The notes beneath the pieces are model-generated. The model did no database searches and was not told the origin of the DNA. It saw nothing but the letters and a program-made list of their open reading frames with translations. Of a stretch of 8,115 nucleotides of DNA, positions 1 to 5,413 are shown piece after piece. Numbering within the stretch: the first letter of the stretch is position 1; the number at the start of each line of letters is the position of its first letter. Position numbers and translations under genes: made by a program. The stretch comes from Rubrivivax sp. (GTDB lineage Bacteria > Pseudomonadota > Gammaproteobacteria > Burkholderiales > Burkholderiaceae_C): the NCBI GenBank assembly GCA_030693565.1, contig JAUYAJ010000001.1, positions 1 to 8,115 of the forward strand. Direction: 5' to 3'.

Positions 1-2028
1 TGCGTCAAGGGCCGCTACGGCTTCGACTACGCCCACCATCCGCACCGGCTCACCAAACCGCTGATCCGGCGCAAAGACGCGCCCAAGCGCGGCGACTTCG
101 TGATGGACCCCGACCGCGTGCTCGACGTGTTCCGCGAAGCCAGCTGGGAAGAGGCGCTGGAGCTTGCCGGCGGCGGGCTCAAAGCGATCCGCGATCAGCA
201 TGGTGGCAAGTCGCTCGCCGGCTTCGGTTCGGCCAAAGGCAGCAACGAAGAGGCCTACCTGTTCCAGAAGCTGGTGCGCACGGGTTTCGGCAGCAACAAC
301 GTCGACCACTGCACAAGGCTGTGCCATGCGTCGTCGGTGGTGGCGCTGCTGGAAGGCATCGGCTCGGGCGCGGTCAGCAACCCGGTGATGGACGTCACCC
401 AGGCCGAGGTCGTGATCCTGATCGGCGCCAACCCGACGGTGAACCACCCGGTGGCGGCGACCTGGATCAAGAACGCGGTGAAGAACGGCACCCAGCTGAT
501 CATCTGCGACCCGCGGCGCTCCGACCTGGCGCGCATCGCCCACCGCTTCCTGCAGTTCAAGCCCGACACCGACGTGGCCATGCTCAACGCGATGATGAAC
601 GTCATCGTCACCGAAGGCCTGGTCGACGAGGCTTTCATCGCCAGCCGCACCATCGGCTACGAAGAACTGCGCAAGAACGTCGAGGGCTATACGCCGGAGT
701 TGATGGCGCCGATCTGCGGCATCGACGCGGCCACGCTGCGCGAGGTGGCGCGGCTGTACGCCAAGAGCAAGGCCTCGATGATCCTGTGGGGCATGGGCGT
801 GAGCCAGCATGTGCACGGCACCGACAACGCGCGCTGCCTGATCGCGCTGGCGCTGATGACCGGCCAGATCGGCCGCCCCGGCACCGGGCTGCACCCGCTG
901 CGCGGCCAGAACAACGTCCAGGGCGCTTCCGACGCCGGCCTGATCCCGATGATGCTGCCCGACTACCAGCATGTCTCCAACCCCGACACGCGAGCGCGCT
1001 TCGAGCAGGCCTGGAAGCTGGCGCCGGGCACGCTGGACGCCCAGCCCGGACTGACGGTGGTCGAGGTGATGCACGCCATCAAGGCCGGCGGCATCCGCGG
1101 CATGTACGTGCAGGGCGAGAACCCGGCGATGTCCGACCCCGACGCCAACCATGCGCGCGACGCGCTGGCGGCGCTGGAGCACCTGGTGGTGCAGGACATC
1201 TTCCTCACCGAAACCGCCTACCTGGCCGACGTCATCCTGCCGGCCGGCGCTTTCCCCGAGAAAACCGGCAGCTTCACCAACACCGACCGGCTGGTGCAGA
1301 TGGGCCGCCAGGCCATCAACCCGCCGGGCGATGCGCGCCAGGACCTGTGGATCATCGAGCAGATCGCCAACCGGCTGGACTGCGGCTGGAACTACGGCCA
1401 TGTCTCCGAGGTGTTTGACGAGATGCGCCGCACCATGCCCAGCATCGGCGGCATCACCTGGGAGCGGCTGGAGCGTGAACACGCGGTGACTTATCCGTGT
1501 GTCAACGAAGGCGACCCCGGGCAGTCGGTGGTCTTCACCGAAGACTTCCCGCATGAAGGCGGCAAAGCGCGCTTCGTGCCGGCCGACATCATTCCTGCCA
1601 ACGAACGCCCTGACGCCGACTACCCGCTGGTGCTGATCACCGGCCGCCAGCTCGAACACTGGCACACCGGCAGCATGACGCGGCGCGCCAGCGTGCTCGA
1701 CGCGCTCGAGCCCGATCCGGTGGCGTTGATCCACCCGCTGGACCTGGACATGCTGGGCGCGGCGCCGGGGGACCTGGTGACGATCAGCTCGCGCCGCGGC
1801 GCGGTGTCGCTCTATGCGCGCGCCGACGACGGCACGCCGCGCGGCGCTGTCTTCGTGCCCTTCTGCTACTACGAGGCGGCGATCAACCGGCTGACCAACG
1901 CAGCGCTCGACCCGTTCGCCAAGATCCCGGAGTTCAAGTACTGCGCGATCCGCGTCGAACGTGGTGGCGAGCCGCCGGTGCAGGGCAGCTACGGCGGCGG
2001 CCAGGCGCTGGAGCGCGCAATGGCGTGA
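1..2028 (+). CDS. fdsA: Formate dehydrogenase catalytic (alpha) subunit, C-terminal 675 residues; 5' end outside window
   Basis: This molybdoenzyme subunit oxidises formate to CO2 at a Mo-bis-MGD centre. The frame is open from base 1, so the first ATG (100) is not the start. The first residues, CVKGRYGFDY, match the stretch holding the last Cys ligand of the proximal [4Fe-4S] cluster and the Lys that links it to the molybdopterin. The Mo ligand is a cysteine (CTRLCH, codon 322-324), followed by the catalytic His (325-327). The catalytic Arg lies in RGQNNVQGASDAG (codon 901-903). The Cys-to-Arg spacing, 193 residues, equals Sec140-Arg333 of E. coli FdhF. The C-terminal molybdopterin dinucleotide-binding domain spans about 1615-1960 (LITGRQLEHWHTGSMTRR). 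The wording resembles NAD-linked FdsA, but the missing N-terminus decides between a long FdsA with extra Fe-S domains and a short FdhF-type protein. Family certain; symbol less so. No fdsC or fdsD follows; the next gene is convergent, 40 bp away. Confidence 0.93.
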   Translation, partial: CVKGRYGFDYAHHPHRLTKPLIRRKDAPKRGDFVMDPDRVLDVFREASWEEALELAGGGLKAIRDQHGGKSLAGFGSAKGSNEEAYLFQKLVRTGFGSNNVDHCTRLCHASSVVALLEGIGSGAVSNPVMDVTQAEVVILIGANPTVNHPVAATWIKNAVKNGTQLIICDPRRSDLARIAHRFLQFKPDTDVAMLNAMMNVIVTEGLVDEAFIASRTIGYEELRKNVEGYTPELMAPICGIDAATLREVARLYAKSKASMILWGMGVSQHVHGTDNARCLIALALMTGQIGRPGTGLHPLRGQNNVQGASDAGLIPMMLPDYQHVSNPDTRARFEQAWKLAPGTLDAQPGLTVVEVMHAIKAGGIRGMYVQGENPAMSDPDANHARDALAALEHLVVQDIFLTETAYLADVILPAGAFPEKTGSFTNTDRLVQMGRQAINPPGDARQDLWIIEQIANRLDCGWNYGHVSEVFDEMRRTMPSIGGITWERLEREHAVTYPCVNEGDPGQSVVFTEDFPHEGGKARFVPADIIPANERPDADYPLVLITGRQLEHWHTGSMTRRASVLDALEPDPVALIHPLDLDMLGAAPGDLVTISSRRGAVSLYARADDGTPRGAVFVPFCYYEAAINRLTNAALDPFAKIPEFKYCAIRVERGGEPPVQGSYGGGQALERAMA

Positions 2029-2048
2029 GCGCCGGCGCGGTGACGGTT

Positions 2049-2063
2049 GCCGGCAGTGCCGGC
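2049..2063. terminator. Possible bidirectional terminator stem between convergent genes
   Basis: The 40-bp gap between the convergent stops (2028 and 2069) holds GCCGGC-AGT-GCCGGC, a 6-bp all-G/C stem with a 3-nt loop. A second way to fold uses GCGCCGGC (2029-2036) against GCCGGCGC (2058-2065), a perfect 8-bp pairing with a 21-nt loop. There is no T-run on either strand, so it is not a canonical intrinsic terminator. Position between two gene ends is the main support. Confidence 0.4.
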
Positions 2064-2068
2064 GCCGG

Positions 2069-3001
2069 TCAACGCGTCATCAAGGCCTTCACATGGGCCT
2101 GGCTGGCGCTGGCCAGCGCCGCCAGGCTGTAGCCGCCTTCCAGGACGGAGACAACGCGCCCGCCGGCGCATTCGTCGGCGACCTGCATCAGCTCGCGCGT
2201 CAGCCAGTGGTAGTCGTCGTCGGTGAACTCCAGGCCGCCGAGCGGGTCATGATGGTGGGCGTCGAAGCCGGCCGAGATGATCAGCAGCTCGGGCGCGAAG
2301 CGGCGCAGGGCGGGGAACATCTGCTCGCTCATGCGCTCGCGCATGGTCGCCGAGTCGCAGCCCTGGGCGAGTGGCACGTTGACGATGTTGCCGGCGATGC
2401 CGGCTTCATGGCGCGCCCCGGTGCCGGGGTAGAACGGCGCCTGATGGCAGGAGCCGTAGAACAGCCCGGGGTCGCGGAAAAAGCTGTTCTGGGTGCCGTT
2501 GCCGTGGTGGACGTCGAAGTCGACCACCGCCACGCGCTGCAACCCATGCGCCTGGCGCGCGTGCAGCGCGGCGATGGCGGCCTGGTTGAAGACACAAAAG
2601 CCCATCGCCCGGTCGGCCTCGGCATGGTGGCCGCAAGGGCGGGTGGCGCAAAAGACATTGCGCGCCGTGCCGGCGAGCACGGCGTCGACACCGCCGCAGG
2701 CCGCGCCGACGCAGCGCATCACCGCTTCCAGCGTGCCCGGTGACATCACGGTGTCGCCGGCATCCAGGGTGCGAAAGCCTTGCGCCGGCGACAACTGTTC
2801 GACATGGTCGACATAGTCTTCGTCGTGCACCAGCAGCACCTGCTCGCGTGTGCCAAGCGGCGCATCGCGCCAGCGCAGGGTGGCGAATTCCGGCGCCTTC
2901 AGCGCGGCCAGCACCGCGCGCAGCCGTTGCGGCGACTCGGGGTGTTGCAGGCCGGGCTGGTGTGCCAGGCAGGCATCGTGGGTGTAGATCAACGTGCTCA
3001 T
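2069..3001 (-). CDS. Histone deacetylase family zinc-dependent amidohydrolase (310 aa)
   Basis: This is a bacterial member of the arginase/deacetylase superfamily (HDAC-like, AcuC and acetylpolyamine amidohydrolase relatives). These enzymes hydrolyse acetyl-amide bonds on lysines or small amines in the cytoplasm. The catalytic His pair is in RPCGHHAE (H125, H126). The zinc ligands are D163 and H165 in DFDVHHGNGT and D247 in SAGFDAHHHDPLGG. The transition-state Tyr is Y291 in LEGGY. HQAPFYPGTG (186-195) is also typical of the family. All key residues are present, so it should be active. The start at 3001 (MSTLIYTHDACLAH) is preferred over a longer form from 3058, because the family domain begins there and GGAGG (3008-3012) lies 6 nt upstream. 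It has its own promoter-like region and is convergent with the formate dehydrogenase gene. The substrate cannot be read from sequence; protein lysine, acetoin-related or polyamine substrates are all possible. Confidence 0.93.
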   Translation of the reverse strand: MSTLIYTHDACLAHQPGLQHPESPQRLRAVLAALKAPEFATLRWRDAPLGTREQVLLVHDEDYVDHVEQLSPAQGFRTLDAGDTVMSPGTLEAVMRCVGAACGGVDAVLAGTARNVFCATRPCGHHAEADRAMGFCVFNQAAIAALHARQAHGLQRVAVVDFDVHHGNGTQNSFFRDPGLFYGSCHQAPFYPGTGARHEAGIAGNIVNVPLAQGCDSATMRERMSEQMFPALRRFAPELLIISAGFDAHHHDPLGGLEFTDDDYHWLTRELMQVADECAGGRVVSVLEGGYSLAALASASQAHVKALMTR

Positions 3002-3007
3002 CAAGGC

Positions 3008-3025
3008 CCTCCGGGGCTGATCATA
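3008..3025 (-). promoter_or_regulatory. Possible -10 box and Shine-Dalgarno of the HDAC-family gene
   Basis: On the minus strand TATGAT (3025-3020) matches the sigma-70 -10 consensus at five of six positions. It is followed by GGAGG (3012-3008), 6 nt before the ATG at 3001. No good -35 hexamer lies 16-18 bp further upstream. The implied leader would be only about 12 nt. The ribosome binding site is convincing and fixes the start codon; the promoter is tentative. Confidence 0.4.
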
Positions 3026-3072
3026 GCGAGCGGCAGCGGCAACTTTGCGCGGGATCAAAGGTGGCGCGGATC

Positions 3073-3087
3073 CCCCGATGGTCGGGG
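3073..3087. promoter_or_regulatory. Short inverted repeat in the divergent intergenic region
   Basis: CCCCGA-TGG-TCGGGG is a perfect 6-bp inverted repeat with a 3-nt centre. It lies between the HDAC-family gene (start 3001, minus) and the small gene (start 3151, plus). It may be a protein-binding site or a small RNA hairpin. It has no T-run, so it is not an obvious terminator. Confidence 0.3.
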
Positions 3088-3093
3088 TGTGTA

Positions 3094-3113
3094 TCTAAGG
3101 GAAAGCCCTTAGA
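3094..3113. promoter_or_regulatory. Perfect 8-bp palindrome, possible operator, ahead of the 78-aa gene
   Basis: TCTAAGGG and CCCTTAGA form a perfect 8-bp inverted repeat around the 4-nt centre AAAG. The right arm overlaps TAGAAT (3110-3115), a five-of-six match to a sigma-70 -10 box on the plus strand, although no good -35 is visible. If that is the promoter, transcription would begin near 3122 and the palindrome would not be transcribed, so an operator is more likely than an RNA hairpin. The surrounding 3088-3150 stretch is clearly less GC-rich than the genes. The binding protein is unknown. Confidence 0.45.
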
Positions 3114-3139
3114 ATCACCCTCAGTTGTTGTTTGAACCC

Positions 3140-3144
3140 AGGAG
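3140..3144 (+). promoter_or_regulatory. Shine-Dalgarno site of the 78-aa gene
   Basis: AGGAG lies 6 nt before the ATG at 3151. This near-ideal spacing supports translation of the small gene and selects this start. Confidence 0.7.
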
Positions 3145-3150
3145 TCCACG

Positions 3151-3387
3151 ATGAATGCCAGCCACACGTCCAGCCGTTTCGCCCAGCCCCGCGCCTTGCC
3201 GGCCGGCCTGAACCGCCTGATCGACGAAGTCATTCAATTCGCCAAGGCCGTTTTGAGCCCGTCGACTGTGGTCGTCGAAGTCGAACAGATGCAGACCCTG
3301 TGGGCCCATGCCCGCCGCTGCGAAACCAGCGATCCGATGCTCGCCGCCCAATTGCGCCGCCGCGCTGCAGGCATCGGTCTGCGCTGA
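3151..3387 (+). CDS. Hypothetical small protein (78 aa)
   Basis: I do not recognise this protein. Evidence that it is real: AGGAG 6 nt upstream of the ATG, third codon positions mostly G or C as in neighbouring genes, a promoter-like lower-GC leader, and no larger ORF in another frame with comparable codon use. It appears soluble and mostly helical, with no signal peptide or membrane segment. A polar, Ser-rich N-terminus (1-18) is followed by a probable amphipathic helix (about 19-35, LNRLIDEVIQFAKAVL), a valine-rich turn (40-44, VVVEV) and a basic C-terminal helix (about 46-75, containing WAHARRCE and QLRRRAA). There is one cysteine (C57). It stands alone, divergent from the HDAC-family gene and convergent with the histidine kinase, with only 16 bp between the stops. 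A regulatory or adaptor role is possible but unsupported. Confidence 0.75.
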   Translation: MNASHTSSRFAQPRALPAGLNRLIDEVIQFAKAVLSPSTVVVEVEQMQTLWAHARRCETSDPMLAAQLRRRAAGIGLR

Positions 3388-3403
3388 GCGGTGCCGGGCC
3401 AAC

Positions 3404-5413
3404 TCAGGCGCTGGCGTCGCGCCGCAGACGCACGCTGAAGACGGCGCCGCTGACGCCGTCGCTGCGGTTGGCGGCGGTGATGCTGCCGCCGTAGCGTTCG
3501 ACCAGGCTGCGGCTGATCCACAGCCCCAGGCCCGTGCCCGCTTTCTTGCGCGTGACGAAGGGCTGGAACAGCTCGGCCAGCAGGCCGGCAGCCAGCCCCG
3601 GCCCGGTGTCGCTGACGACGATCTCGACACTGTCGTCGACCAAGTCCCGCGTGCCCAGCGCCAGCGTGCCGCCGGCCGGCATGACGTCGATGGCGTTGAC
3701 GAGCAGGTTCACCAGCACCTGCTGCAACTCCTGGCGGTTGATGGCGACACTTCCGGCGCTGCGGCTGTCGCGCCGCACCTCGATGCTGGTCTTGGCCAGC
3801 AGGTGGCCGACCAGCACCAGGCAGTCGTCGATGACGCGCTCGGGTGCCACGTTCTCGACATAACCGGCGTACTCGTTCGGCCGTGCGAACTGCAGCAGCT
3901 GGGTGACGATCAGCCGCATGCGCTCGATCTGCTGGTCGATCAACTTGAGCTCGGGGGCGATGCGCTGGCTGGCTTCGGCCGGCAGCAGCTCACGCACCAG
4001 GTCGAGGTTGCCCTGGATCACCGCTATCGGGTTGTTGACCTCGTGGGCGATGCTGGCGGTGAGCTGGCCCACCGCGGCCAGCTTTTCGCTGCGCACCAGG
4101 TGGGCCTGGGCGTCGGCCAGCTGCGCGGTGCGCTCGGCGACCTTGGCGTCGAGCTCGGCGTTCCAGCGCTGCAGTGCCTGCGTCTTGTCGTCGATGACAT
4201 CGAGCAAGTGGTCGAGGTGGCCAGCCAGGCGGCCGATCTCGTCTTCGCTGTCGACGTGGCCGACGCGGGCGCCGAGTGCGCCGCCTTCGACGCTGCGCAT
4301 CGTGGCTTCCATCTGCTCGAGCGGCTTGAAGATGGTGCGCGCCCAGCGCAGCGACACCACCGCGGCAAGGATCATGACGGCGAAGAAGATGACGCCGATG
4401 CTGGCCAGTGTGGCGTACTTCAGCAGCGTGAACGGCTTTTCCAGGTAACCGACGTAGAGCATGCCGACGCGCTGCCCGCTGCCGTCGAGCAGCGGCTGGT
4501 AGGCCGAGACGTACCAGTCTTCGACGACGAAAGCGCGGTCGAGCCAGGTGTTGCCGCGGCCGAGCACCGCCTCGCGCACGGTGCGCGAGACGCGGGTGCC
4601 GATGGCGCGTTCGTCCTTCTCGCCGCCGAACAGCCGCACGTTGGTGCTGATGCGCACGTCGTCGAGGAACAGCGTGGCCGTGCCGCGGCTGCCGAAAGGC
4701 AGCGAGCCCTCGGGGTAGACGATGGCGTTGATGTGGTCGATGAAGGGCAGGTTGCGGTTCAGCAGCACGCCGCCTTGCACATGGCCGAGCAAGCGGCCGT
4801 CGATGGCGCGCACCGCGCGTGTCGACAGCAACACCATCGCGCGCTCTTCGCGCGTGCGATCGGTGGGCCCGGCGTTGCGGGTGTCGAGCAGCGGCACTGC
4901 CACCCGCGCTTGCAGCGTCGGCGCCAGCAAGGCGATCTGCTCGGGCGCCAGCACTTCGACGCTGGTGCGGTCGTCGCCGTCGGCTGCCGTCGTGAAGGCT
5001 GGCGAGCGGCGGTCGAGCGTGGCCACCGCGCCGCTGTCGCTGTAACGCAAGCTGCCGTCGGGCGCGCGCAGGTTGATGAAGTCCAGGCCTTCGCGCTCTT
5101 TGAAGCGCTGCAGCAGCGGCACGATCTGGTCCGCCGGCGCGCCCAGCGCCAGCTGCAGCGCATGCGAGTCGGCCACCGCCGCGGTGCTCGAGCCGACTTC
5201 ACCGAGCACACGCTCGAAGTAGCCCTGGGCGACAGCCAGGTCGGCGCGCACCTTGGTGATCAGCATGCGGTCGATGGCTTCGTTGCCCCACCACAGCAGC
5301 AGCAGCCCGAGCAGCGGCAGCACGACCCACAAAGGCAGCAACACCATCGCCAGCAACTTGTTGCGGATGCTGAGGCGGCGGAATGTACGGCCGCCCAGGC
5401 CGAATGCGTTCAC
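3404..5413 (-). CDS. Cache-domain sensor histidine kinase, NtrB/DctB-like (669 aa)
   Basis: This inner-membrane two-component sensor probably phosphorylates the regulator encoded just upstream. Domain order: transmembrane helix 1 (about 18-43); a periplasmic region of about 290 residues resembling the Cache_3-Cache_2 type (RISTNVR, AIGTRVSRTVREAVLG, FVVEDWYVSAYQPL, GMLYVGY); transmembrane helix 2 (about 333-355); HAMP (about 357-410); coiled coil (411-445); HisKA with H457 in SIAHEVNNP; and an HATPase_c domain with N box (N569 and N573), DTGPG (602-606), FQPF (616-619) and GTGLGL (626-631). All catalytic boxes are intact. The start is GTG at 5413, overlapping the regulator's TGA by 4 bp (GTGA). 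No ATG, GTG or TTG codon lies close upstream in frame, and purine-rich GAGGGG abuts the start instead of sitting 5-9 nt away, so translation is probably coupled to the regulator. Cache domains of this kind bind small ligands, often carboxylates; formate-related sensing is inference. Confidence 0.94.
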   Translation of the reverse strand: MNAFGLGGRTFRRLSIRNKLLAMVLLPLWVVLPLLGLLLLWWGNEAIDRMLITKVRADLAVAQGYFERVLGEVGSSTAAVADSHALQLALGAPADQIVPLLQRFKEREGLDFINLRAPDGSLRYSDSGAVATLDRRSPAFTTAADGDDRTSVEVLAPEQIALLAPTLQARVAVPLLDTRNAGPTDRTREERAMVLLSTRAVRAIDGRLLGHVQGGVLLNRNLPFIDHINAIVYPEGSLPFGSRGTATLFLDDVRISTNVRLFGGEKDERAIGTRVSRTVREAVLGRGNTWLDRAFVVEDWYVSAYQPLLDGSGQRVGMLYVGYLEKPFTLLKYATLASIGVIFFAVMILAAVVSLRWARTIFKPLEQMEATMRSVEGGALGARVGHVDSEDEIGRLAGHLDHLLDVIDDKTQALQRWNAELDAKVAERTAQLADAQAHLVRSEKLAAVGQLTASIAHEVNNPIAVIQGNLDLVRELLPAEASQRIAPELKLIDQQIERMRLIVTQLLQFARPNEYAGYVENVAPERVIDDCLVLVGHLLAKTSIEVRRDSRSAGSVAINRQELQQVLVNLLVNAIDVMPAGGTLALGTRDLVDDSVEIVVSDTGPGLAAGLLAELFQPFVTRKKAGTGLGLWISRSLVERYGGSITAANRSDGVSGAVFSVRLRRDASA

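Noticed and set aside
321..1418. 365-codon plus-strand frame inside the formate dehydrogenase gene
   Set aside because: Out-of-frame shadow rich in Arg, Ala, Gly and Pro; the in-frame product has full catalytic motifs.
100..2028. Treating the ATG at 100 as the true start of the formate dehydrogenase gene
   Set aside because: The frame is open back to base 1 and encodes conserved cluster- and cofactor-binding sequence (CVKGRYGFDY) before that ATG.
1961..2743. 260-codon plus-strand frame opposite the HDAC-like gene
   Set aside because: The minus-strand HDAC-family protein accounts for this DNA with all catalytic residues; the plus-strand product resembles no family.
3151..3387. The 78-aa gene as FdsD, the small delta subunit of formate dehydrogenase
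   Set aside because: The size is similar, but I see no resemblance to the FdsD pattern as I recall it (a motif near FFESMPDR and a later RFWxPRMR), and the gene is separated from fdsA by a convergent gene.
3132..3494. Alternative 120-codon plus-strand frame overlapping the 78-aa gene
   Set aside because: It starts before the AGGAG site without its own ribosome binding site, gives an Arg/Pro-rich product and runs into the convergent kinase gene.
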